Source: Mesostigma viride
Lineage: Eukaryota > Streptophyta > Mesostigmatophyceae > Mesostigmatales > Mesostigmataceae
Length of the DNA: 56,138 nucleotides
Reading direction: 5' to 3'
NCBI GenBank assembly: GCA_009746045.1
Contig: RPFO01001094.1
Coordinates: 1-56,138 of the forward strand
The translations under genes were made by a program, and so were the position numbers. Positions 20,273-29,672 of this stretch are shown here, one piece after another. Position 1 is the stretch's first letter. The number at the start of each line of letters is the position of its first letter. The notes under the pieces are model-generated. The model saw nothing but the letters and a program-made list of their open reading frames with translations. It did no database searches and was not told where the DNA came from.

Positions 20273-21216
20273 ATGGCCTGCGCCGTGTACTTGGAAGCTA
20301 AGGAGGGGACGCCTCCATCTGAAGATATCTTTTGTGGACAGATTCGCAGGACACCTGATGGGCGCGTGGCAGCCGCCGACATCGTGAAGTGTATCATTTA
20401 TTTGAGAGAGGACGGGACTTATGCCAGGGAGGCGCTGGGTAACGCCAACCTCACCCTGAAGAGGCTCAGTGACAAACAATGTCTTGCAGCCAGCAATACA
20501 AATAACATGTACACTTTCCCGGGGCGCAATCAACGGCCTACGAGGGTCATGACAGAGGAGGAAGTATACGAGTTGATCATGCTCCTGCCCGGGGCTCGGG
20601 CTACGGCCTTTCGAAGGAACACCTCGAAGTTACTGAAGCACTATTTTCACGCGACGGAAGAGCTGATATCGGAGCTGTTAGGCCGCTACGAAGCACTCCA
20701 TGGGCGTGCGTACCAGCCCCCCCTTGCGCGGTCGCAGAGGAGCCTAGAATCAAACAGTGCGAGTCCGTCAAGGCAGCGGCCGCGGAGATATCCAACACAC
20801 CCCGCGCTCAAGTTGATGGCAAGGTATATGCCAAGGTGTTCGGCATCCAGAACAAGTCCATTATGAATATGACCGCGGACGAGTTCAGGCATGTCCAGAA
20901 CATGAAGAAAGGGGACCTAGTTAGAGACATGTGGACGGAGGAGATGAACAGTGGGGCCTTCTTCATGAACTGCGTATTCCGGGCGGCAGTGGCAGGCGGT
21001 GAGGACCCCGTGGCCGCCATGGAGAGAATTTCTCGGACAATGACCCCCACATTTAGGGGAGTGGGGCTGCACGACCAGGCAAGCACAAAACGCCCAAGAG
21101 AATTCCTGGTCCATAACAAGGAAATGAGGGAGAGCCGTCACGCCTCTCATTCCACCCTGGAGGTGCCCGGTCAGCACAGCTTGAAGCGTGTGTTGACGAC
21201 TAATGGCGATCCCTGA
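20273..21216 (+). CDS. BRO/KilA-like DNA-binding protein, frameshift near 20,718
   Basis: This is one of four paralogues here. The N-terminal domain shows GQIRRTPDGRVAAADIVKCI and then ELIMLLPGARATAFRR, the LPG..A..FR motif typical of BRO-N and related virus DNA-binding domains. After residue about 148 the frame changes. The downstream frame continues with EEPRIKQCESVKA, matching DEPRIKSCESTKS of the intact paralogue at 32,810-33,703. The break lies at a C7 run (about 20,716-20,722) and needs one added base. The C-terminal part is a helical region of about 130 residues. Likely a regulator of transcription or replication; targets unknown. Confidence 0.65.
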
Positions 21217-21343
21217 CGCTGATGGCAAAAAAAATCATATTTGCGCGCGAATAAACGATTACATTCATTATACGAGGCTTTATTTATTTCCAGTTTGATT
21301 AATCAGATTGCCCTGAGAACAACAATAGACAAAACAGAGGATC

Positions 21344-22560
21344 TCAGCACAGAACGTCGGAGGCCAGCACGATCGGCCAGCGCTCCTTCCACTCGGCCAG
21401 GTCCGCGTCCCGGACGTCGAGACCGCGGCCGTGCACGCTCAACACCGCGTCCCCCGCCTGGCCCTCCCTCGGCGTGCGCCCGACCACGCGCACCGTCGCC
21501 TGGGGGCGCCCATCGGTGACGCGGACGCGGACGTCCTGCTGGGCGGGGACGGTGGGGGAGTCGTCCACCAGCAGGTCCACCGCCCCCCTCACGGCCGTCA
21601 CGTCCCCTTCGCCGACCAGGAGGGGCCGGGTGTCCTCCGTGAAGCAGGTGCAGGGGGCCATGCCGCGGCCGTTGTCCCGGCAGTGCGCGTTGTACCGTTC
21701 GTGCACCACCGGGTTGATGAGGTCGACGCCCCCCACGTCCTGGTTGAAGTAGAAGGTCGACACGCTGTCGTGCGCCCCCATGACGACGGTGCCTCTCGCC
21801 GTCGCCATGAAAACGGCCGTGCCGCCTGCGCCGGCTCGCACCTGCGACAGGGCATAGCGAAAGGTGCCCCCCAGCGCGATGGTCTGGGCCCCGAGGAAGT
21901 CTATGCTGCCCCCGCACCTGGCCAGCGCCTGGGTCAGCGGTTGGCGGATCGCGGCGGGGGCCACCGCGTAGGCGAAGCTCGAGTTGGAGCGCGACACGAG
22001 GAGGAGTCGGCACGAGGGGAGCGAGACGCCCTCCGCCGCGCAGACCACCAGGCCGGCCAGGACGGCGTAGTCGAAGGAGAGCTCCCACCCATCCCTGCGC
22101 TTGGCCGCGTCGAGGAGGAAGATGACGACCCCCGGCACCTTCCGCACGAAGGCGGCGAGCCTCCTCCACTCGACCAGGTGGGGCATCAGGCCGCAGTCCT
22201 CCTCCCGCACAAAGTCGCTGGGGGCTCCAGCCGCGAGTCGGCATCGTACACTGTCACCCTGAGGACGGGCACGCCGGCGAAGGAGAGGTCCCCAGGGGTC
22301 AGCACCCGGTCCCTCCACACGCGGTGGACAAACCGCCGGTCGGCCTCGTCGGTGGCCCGCGCGTGGTGCTCCCTGTATGTGGGCCACAGGGCCTCCCAGG
22401 CCGCCTTGGAGGTGAGCATCATCAACATGCAGGCCTTCCGGTCCAGCCTGCACATGTTCTTGACGAATACCTCGAGCAGGTCATCGTCCAGGTCGTCCAC
22501 CCACGGGATGAACGGGTCGACGGTCCTGCGTCCGGTGCTGGTGCGCAGGAATGCGGGCAT
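21344..22560 (-). CDS. F-box-like domain protein, frameshift near 22,222
   Basis: The first 110 residues include PWVDDLDDDLLEVFVKNMCR followed by hydrophobic helices, which resembles an F-box. The frame then fails (LEPPATLCGRR). The adjacent frame continues with APSDFVREEDCGLMPHL and runs to 21,344 with about 300 residues of alternating hydrophobic strands, including FLLDAAKRRDGW and GAHDSVSTFYFNQD. The break coincides with a C/G5 run at about 22,217-22,222 and needs one added base. F-box proteins recruit substrates to SCF ubiquitin ligases and are common in host-manipulating giant viruses; this role is inferred. The C-terminal fold is not recognised. Confidence 0.55.
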
Positions 22561-22599
22561 GGCGTGATAAAACGGCCTCTAGGTCGCGCGCCCTGGTGA

Positions 22600-22745
22600 A
22601 AGGAGAATGGCGTCGTACGCCCCGGTAAAACGAGACCCGAAGCCGCGCGCCCCGGTAAAACAATCAAGGCCGACGCCCCGCGCGCTGACAAAACAAAGGC
22701 CGGCGTCCCACGCCCTGATAAAACAAAGGATCGACGCCCCACGCC
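22600..22745. repeat. Degenerate 28-30-bp repeat upstream of the F-box-like gene
   Basis: Four to five imperfect units contain CGCGCCCCGGTAAAAC or a variant such as CGCGCTGACAAAAC and CACGCCCTGATAAAAC. A plus-strand frame of 83 codons (22,607-22,858) runs through it with repeated PVKQ or LTKQ residues. I regard the frame as a by-product. Confidence 0.6.
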
Positions 22746-23658
22746 TCGGGAGTAAGGCCCTGAACGTCGCACGCCTCGAGGAGACGCAGCGACCCGAGAA
22801 GGCGGCCGAGAACCGGTTGGGATCGCCTGCCAGGCCAGGTAACCAGGTTTTCAGGTAGGTAACGTCGCCGCTAACCGCGAGAGAGCGAGCGAATGGAGTG
22901 CGACCCACGATAAAAAATCTGTCAGCGCGCTCAACCACGGGCCACTTTTCCTTTGCCGAATGCTGGAGTGCCTATTTTACCGCTTTACTTCTCCTTAAGC
23001 AATGCACAAGGGACAGATAATGGGCGACAGTTCATTTATTCACGGTGCATCGTAATTGCACGTGTCTATTAATTAATCGTAATTGCCCGTGGTGCCGGTG
23101 CCAGTGTACATTTAGTCAGTGGGGGCCGGTGCCAGTGTACATTTAGTCAGTGGGGGCCGGTGCCAGTGTACATTTAGTCAGTGCCAGTACCTTTTTGGGT
23201 CGGTGACGGTGCCAGTACCTTTTTGGGTCGGTGACGGTGCCAGTACCTTTTTGGGTCGGTGACGGTGCCAGTACCTTTTTGGGTCGGTGACGGTGCCAGT
23301 ACCTTTATTATTGGGGGCCGGTGCCAGTACCTTTCTTGGTCGGTGACGCTGCCATTACCTTTAGTCGGTGGGGACCGGCGCCAGTACCTCATAACTGGTG
23401 GGTGACGGTGACGGTGCCTCATAACCGGTGGGCGACTTGTAAAGAAATAAGGAGTGGGCACGCTTGCAAAATGAATAAGTCGACTACGTCGGTGGATGCT
23501 TCTTGAAATCCCGATCGAGCCCGTGGCTGAGAGGCGATAGTCCTCGCTGGTAGACGATTCTCTGTGGCTGCGGAGGGACAGGAAAGGACTGTCGCGATTG
23601 CCCGCGGTCCCGCGTTGGTCGCGTCGTGCATAGAAAAGATCCGGGGCTGCCAGGTACC
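22746..23658. other. Gene-free stretch with two tandem repeat families
   Basis: From 23,092 three copies of a 31-bp unit (GTGCCAGTGTACATTTAGTC) occur. From 23,181 to 23,425 about eight copies of a 28-bp unit (CAGTACCTTTTTGGGTCGGT) follow, the first five nearly identical and the last ones decayed. Both families share GGTGCCAGT. No convincing gene lies in this kilobase. Confidence 0.8.
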
Positions 23659-24311
23659 ATGTTTCGAATGATGCCGCCCCCCGTGGCTGGGACACGTCCG
23701 AGCGACGACCCGAGAAAGTCCCGGGACTGTGGGGAAAGTACCCCCAGTGCCAGTATTGCGGCGACTGGAAGGACCCTTGCACCTTCTTTGGTGGGAAGGC
23801 GCTCTATTGCTCGGAATGCCGCGGATACGAGCTGGAATTTCGAGTGAACGCCCCCTCCCACGCCAAAAACGACGAGGCCTTCTGCAAGATTGCCGAGGAC
23901 CGTGCGGCCGCCCTCCATCTTTCGCTGCTCGGCGCAGCCCCGGGGGTCGTGACACGCGCGCGTGTGACCCCGGCGAACGCGGCAGGGGTGCGGCAGCTCG
24001 CGGAGGGGGTGCAGGCCGGCGGGCGCCCCTGTGTCCGGCCCGTGTACCGCGTGCCCGAGGGGGGGCTCGCGTGTCTTGCGGGGTTTGCATGGAAAAGCAG
24101 TCGCGGGGGGTTCCTCCCCGTCCACGCTCCCGTCGGCCAGGGGAAGCGCGCGCCCCCTCCCCACGACCTCCCCATCTGCCTCTGGTGCATGACCGTGTAC
24201 CTGCACGACGACGCCATCCCCTCCCGCGGCCAGTGCCCGCTCTGCCTGGCCGAGCGCAGGCCCGCGCCCGAGAGGCTCGCCTTCCCCTTCTTCGAGCACG
24301 CGGCCGAGTGA
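23659..24311 (+). CDS. Zinc-ribbon protein with two CxxC pairs at each end, frameshift near 23,680
   Basis: The ATG at 23,659 opens a short frame that fails after MFRMMPP at a C6 run (23,676-23,681). One added C joins it to the main frame, which reads QCQYCGDWKDPCTFFGG and LYCSECRGYE, a zinc ribbon of two CxxC pairs. The C-terminal part has a second ribbon: ICLWCMTVYL and GQCPLCLAER, close to a RING or ribbon tail. Between them are about 100 residues with no known domain. The paired ribbons suggest a nucleic-acid or transcription role, which I infer only from the fold. The neighbouring gene downstream on the same strand begins 40 bp later. Confidence 0.6.
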
Positions 24312-24351
24312 GCCGCGTTTTTTCTCGCTGACGCTAGTGTGAACCGCCGCG

Positions 24352-24534
24352 ATGGCACGATGCGTCGAGATAACCCCCCAGGGGACCAAATGCAACAAGC
24401 CGCGCGCACCCAGGGGCAAGCGGTGCGCGGTCCATCTGGCCATCAGGGCCAGGGAGCGCGCGGGCAGGAAGCCAGCGTACAGCCCCCATGATATCCTGGA
24501 CAAGATGATGCGGCTTAGGCTGTCTGTGTCGTGA
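24352..24534 (+). CDS. Stand-alone zinc-module protein, 60 residues
   Basis: The whole protein is little more than the module: CVEITPQGTKCNKPRAPRGK then RCAVH, followed by a basic helix. The pattern CxxxxxxxGxxC...CxxH is the one described in Pfam as DUF5763-like, which I name from memory of its pattern. The gene follows the zinc-ribbon gene closely and may be co-expressed with it. The metal-binding role is from the cysteine spacing; the cellular role is unknown. Confidence 0.65.
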   Translation: MARCVEITPQGTKCNKPRAPRGKRCAVHLAIRARERAGRKPAYSPHDILDKMMRLRLSVS

Positions 24535-24714
24535 TGAATCGTTGAATGAATATTATTCCATTTCTTTAATCCAATCTGTTTTCATTCGCGACCCCCCCGT
24601 GTCTACTCATGCATGCATACATATCACATCCACGCTCGACAGGCGGCGAACCTGGACCGGCCATCGACCGAGTGGGGCGGTTCCTGTCCGGGTACAGCCA
24701 CGCCTCGAGTTTGG

Positions 24715-24863
24715 TTGGATTCTTTTGCGCGACTTCTTTTTTGCACGCCGGCCTGAATAGTTTTTCATATATATGTGCATGCACCTGTAGAATCATAGAG
24801 GGTCTATAGCCATAAATTTATTTTTAGATTCATCAGAAAAAGAAGTAGTGCAGGAGAATCCAA
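24715..24863. repeat. Dyad element, internal copy
   Basis: TTGGATTCTTTTGCGCGACT plus a T run begins at 24,715, and the inverse, A run then GAAGTAGTGCAGGAGAATCC, ends near 24,862. The core of about 95 bp is AT-rich and unrelated to that of the palindrome copies. The inverted ends match those of 11,906-12,060 at about 23 of 28 positions. It lies in the 720-bp gap between two zinc-module genes; no gene is visible in that gap. Confidence 0.8.
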
Positions 24864-25257
24864 GCCAGGGCCGAGCAGCGGGCGGGCGGGGGCGGGGCTC
24901 GAGTTGGATTGTCGACCCCTCTCTAGGCGCCGCCGCAAGCTGACTGTGGATGTGCTTCTCCCATCCAACGGCAGCGTTACGAGGTGGCGCTGGGTCGTCA
25001 GCACCTGACAGGGCGGGATTTGGCATAAATAGGGGTCGCGACGGCACAGGCGCCATCGTTGGGTGACGCGCACCGGGCAGGCGTCCGCCAGGAGACAAGG
25101 GATCCAGTCATGGACAGTGCGGACGGGACACGGGGAAATTCGCTCCCCCTCTGCCAGAAGACCACGGGCATGAAACGGGTCAAAAGAGAAAGCGGCGACA
25201 GGGCCGGAATCGGGCTCTGCGCTACTAGAGTATTTTTTTCGCGTCACTTCTGTATAA

Positions 25258-26259
25258 ATGAAGTGCGGTGCGCGTACATCGTCAGGCGGGATGTGCGGGA
25301 TGGGCGTACCAAGAGGGAGGTGCCACCTGCACAGGGGGCAGCGGTGCGTGTCGCGTCACGGGGTGCGGTCCAAGACTAACAAGCGCTCCCACATCGAGAT
25401 GGAGGCCGGAATGAAGAAGGTCGCGCACGGCACGGGGGCGTACGGAGTCAGGACAGGGGGCGGGGGCAGAGGAAGGAAAGGCCACAGATACCGCGCGTCC
25501 ACGCACAGGACGCGGGCGGGCGATGTTGTCAACGAGGACGCACAGGCCCGCGATGTTGTCAACGACGCACCAATGGGCGCGGGGGGTGTTGACAGTGATG
25601 ATAAACAACTGCTCTTAGACAGCACGCCAGATCATGACTACATCGAGACAGCGCTTCAAAACGCCGGGCACCATATAACAGACAAGGATAGGCTGAATTG
25701 GGCGGCCGCGGAGGGGAAAGGCGAATACATTAAAACTGCCACCGCGGTCCGCGACAAGTGGCGGTCAAGGGAAGAGGCTATCGCCAAGGCCAATGAAAAA
25801 CTAAACAAGCCAAAAAACGACGCTTGGGACGAATATAAACGCCGACTGAATATTCGTCAGAATATTTATTCAAACCTGCCTAAAAATCCCGGGTTACAGG
25901 CAGAGTACAACCTGGCAGTAAGTCGCGAAGGTGACGCTTTAATACGCTGGGGAAGATTGCCAATAAGAAAAATCGAGGCGTTAGACACGTACGGACCGCG
26001 AGCAAAGAAAATAAGGGAACGTCTTGACAATGTTATCCTAAACGAAACTGCACGAATGGAAGGGATGAAGATCCCGATCACTCGAAGAACGACGACGTGG
26101 AAGACAGTCGACGACCTGAAACGCAAGCTCCCGCCGCCGCACACGGGTGGTTTGTATTTCGCGGATCCGCATGAAATTGAACGCGAGAAAGTACAAGAAG
26201 AAATAGAGAAGGCCGAACTGGACGCCATGAGATTCGCCAAACGCATGAAGAGGTACTAA
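25258..26259 (+). CDS. Zinc-module protein with charged helical body
   Basis: The N-terminal 30 residues hold the zinc module (KCGARTSSGGMCGMGVPRG then RCHLH). Two short repeats follow (RAGDVVNEDAQ and ARDVVNDAP). Residues 120-333 are lysine/glutamate-rich and helical, with DKWRSREEAIAKANEKLNK as an example, suggesting coiled coil. The start is supported by TATAAATG, where the AT-rich box overlaps the ATG. TATA-like GCATAAATAGG also lies at 25,021. Its base composition in the C-terminal half is lower in GC than the neighbours, which may indicate a recent gain. Function unknown. Confidence 0.65.
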   Translation: MKCGARTSSGGMCGMGVPRGRCHLHRGQRCVSRHGVRSKTNKRSHIEMEAGMKKVAHGTGAYGVRTGGGGRGRKGHRYRASTHRTRAGDVVNEDAQARDVVNDAPMGAGGVDSDDKQLLLDSTPDHDYIETALQNAGHHITDKDRLNWAAAEGKGEYIKTATAVRDKWRSREEAIAKANEKLNKPKNDAWDEYKRRLNIRQNIYSNLPKNPGLQAEYNLAVSREGDALIRWGRLPIRKIEALDTYGPRAKKIRERLDNVILNETARMEGMKIPITRRTTTWKTVDDLKRKLPPPHTGGLYFADPHEIEREKVQEEIEKAELDAMRFAKRMKRY

Positions 26260-26402
26260 GGTGTGAGTCTCAAGGCATCCAGCTGACGTTGGATGCTAGC
26301 GTGTTCAATAAGAGACCATATGCCGATTGAGCTCATGGAAATGGACGTGCAAGGATGCGTTTAAAGCATTGAAATTATTATGGATTCATACATGAATAAA
26401 GA

Positions 26403-27425
26403 ATGGCTCTCAGCGTGACATCAACCCCCTTTACTCATCCGCTCTTTGTGCTAGTCAACGAGAGTGACAGGCATTGGGCATTTACACTTAAGAGCCTCCC
26501 CGGTCTCGTTGTTGATGAGACCAAGCAGATCAAAGTTCGGAAAAGCGACAAACTGATCCTGGGAAAAGATCTCTGCCATGCAGCCTCGAATGGCAGCAAG
26601 CTGTTCAAGAACTGGTGGCAGCTCGGGGGTGCACAGGCGTTTGCCAGGGAGCTAGAAGACGATCTCAGGGGTGGGATTGGATCACAGCCGACCCCCACAA
26701 CCGTTTTTCAGGAGGTCACAACTGGGTTGAACGACGAGCGCGGGACCTGGATCCACCCCCGTCTCGTGAGCCAGTTGGCCATGTGGATAAGCCCCAAGTT
26801 TGCTGTCAAGGCCGGTTCATGGGTGGATCGCATCATGGCGGGGGACATCTCGATGATGGCTGTGGTGCGCGACGCCCACGACGCGGTCCACGGCACGAGC
26901 ACCACGGTGGCGGTGCTGACCCGACCGGGCAACGGTCGCACGAGGCCGGACTACGTGGCGCCTGTGCGCGAGTGCGACCCGACCCTGCGCCTGCGCGCGA
27001 AGGACACGCAGCACAGGCTGGCGGACCTGGTGAGCTCGGTCGTCCCCAAGGAGCGCGTGGGGAGCGTGATGGCGTTCCTGGGCGACAAGACCTGCGAGGC
27101 GGCCACGGGGATGAGCGCGTCGGCCTTCAAGGAGCTGAACGGCGTGAGGGCCGGTAGCGCCAGGGACGCGATGGACGACGGTCAGCTGGCGAACGCCTGG
27201 TTCTTCATGTACAAGGTCATGGACCGGGCGCCGGACAAGGACCTTCACGAGGCGGCGGTCGAGGTGAAGCGGGCGATGGCCGCGTTCGTGAAGCCGCCGG
27301 AGGGGCCCACCCCGGCGGGCATCGTGGACAGGAACAGACGGGAGATGAGGGATGACTTGCTCTTGACCCGGCCCCTGAACCGCGACCGGTTCTCGAGGGT
27401 GGGGCCCAAGAGGGTCAAGATCTAG
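26403..27425 (+). CDS. KilA-N domain protein
   Basis: The segment GTWIHPRLVSQLAMWISPKF, near residue 114, is the diagnostic core of KilA-N, a DNA-binding domain shared by phages and large DNA viruses. It is preceded by KSLPGLVVDETKQIKVRKS and a WWQLGGAQAFARELE helix, which fit the rest of the domain (residues about 30-150). The remaining 190 residues are unrecognised. GAATAAAGAATGG places an AT-rich box at the start codon. The upstream half has lower GC than the downstream half. Proteins of this group are thought to regulate viral or host transcription; no target is inferable here. Confidence 0.8.
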   Translation: MALSVTSTPFTHPLFVLVNESDRHWAFTLKSLPGLVVDETKQIKVRKSDKLILGKDLCHAASNGSKLFKNWWQLGGAQAFARELEDDLRGGIGSQPTPTTVFQEVTTGLNDERGTWIHPRLVSQLAMWISPKFAVKAGSWVDRIMAGDISMMAVVRDAHDAVHGTSTTVAVLTRPGNGRTRPDYVAPVRECDPTLRLRAKDTQHRLADLVSSVVPKERVGSVMAFLGDKTCEAATGMSASAFKELNGVRAGSARDAMDDGQLANAWFFMYKVMDRAPDKDLHEAAVEVKRAMAAFVKPPEGPTPAGIVDRNRREMRDDLLLTRPLNRDRFSRVGPKRVKI

Positions 27426-27594
27426 CTGTCGGTGGGGAGTTCGTTGGCGCGACCCCGCCCCTCTCGACAGCGCGGACCTTGACACTGTGCGCTTAGATAT
27501 TCGTGCGCGCTTGAACGCGCCCCGTGTCATGCTGATTGCTCCGTTTAATCGGAATCGAGTTTCATTTTTATCCCATCCCGGTGTATCATCGATC

Positions 27595-28371
27595 ATGGTA
27601 GTCGGTAGGACCGGAGCGTGCGGAGGGAAGACGCGATCGGGTGGCGCCTGTCGTCGCGCGCGGTCCGGTGGTTCTAAGAGGTGCGCGCTCCATAGCGGGC
27701 GCCAGGCGAGGGCGCACCGCGTGCGGGGTTACGGCGCCCGAGGCGCGCTGGAGAGCATGGCGGAAACCCTGGCACGGTTCATCGCGGACCCGTCCGTCCA
27801 CCCGGACTCCAAGGCGGGCCTTCAGGAACAGCTGAACGACGTGCTGTTACAGATGGAGGGGATGCCGGCGGAGGAGGAGGAGCTGTTTTTCCCGGAGCAC
27901 GCGGACGAGGTGGTCGAGCGGCTGACCAGGGAGGGTGAGGGAGTTCGGCCGCTCCCCTCGCTGACGCCCCCCGAGCCGGAGGAGGAGGAGGTGGAGGAGG
28001 AGGAGCCGGAGCTGCAGCAGGTGTTCGACCTGCTCGAGTACGGGGATCTGTCGGACGCGGATCGCGAGAGGCTGGAGTCCCGCAAGCAGCAGCTGCTGGG
28101 CGGTCTCGCCCCCGTGGATGCGGGTTGGGGTGCACCGCCGCGCGCGGGCGACAAACGACGCCAGAGGAGCCTGCCTGACCCGCGCGGGGGTCCGAGCACG
28201 CGCAGGTCCGCTAGCGAGGTGTTCGATCCGCGCACGGGTAGGCTGTTCCGCCGCAACAGCGCCGCCCCTCCTGCCGGATACCGCGACCGGCGGCTTTACA
28301 GGACGGCGCCCCGTAGGCGTTCCGGCCACACCGAGGAGGAGGAGGAGGCGCTGGAGGAGCTGCTTCGGTAG
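27595..28371 (+). CDS. Zinc-module protein with acidic centre
   Basis: I start at the ATG at 27,595 because the zinc module follows at once (CGGKTRSGGACRRARSGGSK then RCALH). The longer frame from 27,487 lacks an ATG. Residues 60-120 form an amphipathic helix. Residues 128-160 include a run of glutamates (PPEPEEEEVEEEEPE), and the tail is arginine-rich (RRLYRTAPRRRSGH) and ends in another glutamate run. Opposed acidic and basic parts suggest a histone-like or adaptor protein, but this is inference. It converges on the nuclease gene downstream, 17 bp away. Confidence 0.65.
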   Translation: MVVGRTGACGGKTRSGGACRRARSGGSKRCALHSGRQARAHRVRGYGARGALESMAETLARFIADPSVHPDSKAGLQEQLNDVLLQMEGMPAEEEELFFPEHADEVVERLTREGEGVRPLPSLTPPEPEEEEVEEEEPELQQVFDLLEYGDLSDADRERLESRKQQLLGGLAPVDAGWGAPPRAGDKRRQRSLPDPRGGPSTRRSASEVFDPRTGRLFRRNSAAPPAGYRDRRLYRTAPRRRSGHTEEEEEALEELLR

Positions 28372-28388
28372 GCGGGTTAGTAAAGGGG

Positions 28389-28790
28389 TCAGGCGGCGGC
28401 GACCCGCGGGCCTCGACAGGCGAGGCACAGGAGGCGTTTCCATGCGGGCGGCGGCTTCCGAGTCAGCTCCAGGCCCACGCTTTCGTCTAGGGTCACGTCG
28501 ACGTCGGTGACCCCGCAGACGGAGAGGATGTGCTCGAGCTTCTCGGGCGTGACGTTGGTGGACCACTCGGCGCGGAATAGGTGCAGTTCCTTCTTGAAGC
28601 CGGGGTAGTCCTTGCCGTACGACATGAGCTGCCCGAGCCCGGACATCCATGCGGTCCACTCCTTCACCTCGATGATCCTCCTGCGCCTGTCGTCCAGTAT
28701 GTCTATCTTGCCCCCTCGGCAGATCACCTCCCTCCTCCCGCCCAGGCGCTGGTTGTACTCGGCCTGTACGTCTCTCTCCCTCCTGTGCAT
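28389..28790 (-). CDS. PD-(D/E)XK-like nuclease, first of a tandem pair
   Basis: The 133-residue protein contains GGKIDILDDRRRRIIEVKEW near residues 25-45. The D followed after about 12 residues by E-x-K matches the catalytic core of PD-(D/E)XK nucleases, and the surrounding strands fit. Conserved residues after it (YGKDYPGFKKELHLFRAE) are shared with the tandem neighbour. Single-domain proteins of this type are present in several giant viruses. Cleavage activity is inferred from the core residues. It lies 25 bp from the start of its paralogue on the same strand. Confidence 0.55.
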   Translation of the reverse strand: MHRRERDVQAEYNQRLGGRREVICRGGKIDILDDRRRRIIEVKEWTAWMSGLGQLMSYGKDYPGFKKELHLFRAEWSTNVTPEKLEHILSVCGVTDVDVTLDESVGLELTRKPPPAWKRLLCLACRGPRVAAA

Positions 28791-28815
28791 GTCACACTAC
28801 AGGTACGCGCACAGA

Positions 28816-29214
28816 TTAGTCGGCGTCCGGGGAACGCACGCAGCAGGCCAGACGCCTCCACCAGGTCTCGCGTCTGGCGGGCAGCACGTCCTTGTCCAGC
28901 GTGACGGCTATGTTCTGGGACTTGCACACGTACTTGATGAACCGCAGGAAGAAGGGGGTGACGTTGGTGGACGTGTCGGCCTTGAACAGGTGCAACTCCA
29001 GGAGGTACTTGGGGTAGCCCCTCCCGTACGCGACCAGTTCTCTCACCCCGCGCTCCCAGTCGTCCCACTCCTTCACCTCTATGACCCTTCTGCGCTTGTC
29101 GTCGAGCAGGAAGGTGCCTTCTATCTCCCCTTCTCGGCACACGACCTCGCTCCTGCCGTGCACCTGCGCGTTGTACGCGGCCTGCGCGCATCGCTCGTCG
29201 TCCCGGAATGCCAT
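28816..29214 (-). CDS. PD-(D/E)XK-like protein, second of the pair, divergent core
   Basis: It is about 45 percent identical by eye to the neighbour: EVVCREGEIEGTFLLDDKRR then VIEVKEWDDW. The E-x-K is kept. The first acidic residue of the core is moved: where the neighbour has KIDILD, this one has EIEGTFLLDD, with two extra residues. Either the D in LLDD replaces it or the protein has lost cleavage and keeps only binding. The C-terminus has a second difference (CVRSPDAD). The gene probably arose by tandem duplication. TATATATA lies 10 bp upstream of its ATG. Confidence 0.55.
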   Translation of the reverse strand: MAFRDDERCAQAAYNAQVHGRSEVVCREGEIEGTFLLDDKRRRVIEVKEWDDWERGVRELVAYGRGYPKYLLELHLFKADTSTNVTPFFLRFIKYVCKSQNIAVTLDKDVLPARRETWWRRLACCVRSPDAD

Positions 29215-29232
29215 GATGGTGGCGTATATATA

Positions 29233-29445
29233 TCAAATGGACGAGAATCGCAGAGGGTTCTTGAATGTCAGGCGTATGGCGAGGGCGGTCACGACCATGA
29301 ATAGGGCGGGGAGCAGCGCCTCGGCGGCGGTGAGTACGGGCAGACGTAGCGGGGGCGGGGGGCGAGGGTCCAGGGGCTCGGGGGGCTTGAGGTCTCCCAG
29401 CCCCTCTAACACGGGGGCGGTGTTCTCTGCGCACGAGGTGTTCAT
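29233..29445 (-). CDS. Small tail-anchored membrane protein
   Basis: The ATG at 29,445 gives 70 residues. The first half is proline-rich (KPPEPLDPRPPPPLRLP). The C-terminal part holds one hydrophobic segment, ALLPALFMVVTALAIRLTF, close to the end. One terminal membrane segment and a soluble proline-rich head fit a tail-anchored protein. No family is recognised. It lies only 18 bp from the divergent-core nuclease gene on the same strand. Confidence 0.5.
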   Translation of the reverse strand: MNTSCAENTAPVLEGLGDLKPPEPLDPRPPPPLRLPVLTAAEALLPALFMVVTALAIRLTFKNPLRFSSI

Positions 29446-29672
29446 GCCGGTCGCTCGATATTGCGTGGGATTATTAATTGGGCGGTGAGATGTCGACGAG
29501 ATAATAATGCACAATGCCTTTTATTTCGATACCGGAACGGATTCGTTTAATTAATTGTTATCATCATTTAGAGACGACCGACATGATACGAGACAAGCGA
29601 CATGCGGGGTTATCCCCTTTTCAGATTTGGGTAAAAATCCCTTAATTGAGACAAACGCGGTCTCAGCTAGGC

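Noticed and set aside
23092-23425. Possible CRISPR array
   Set aside because: Units are directly adjacent without unique spacers; this is a plain tandem repeat.
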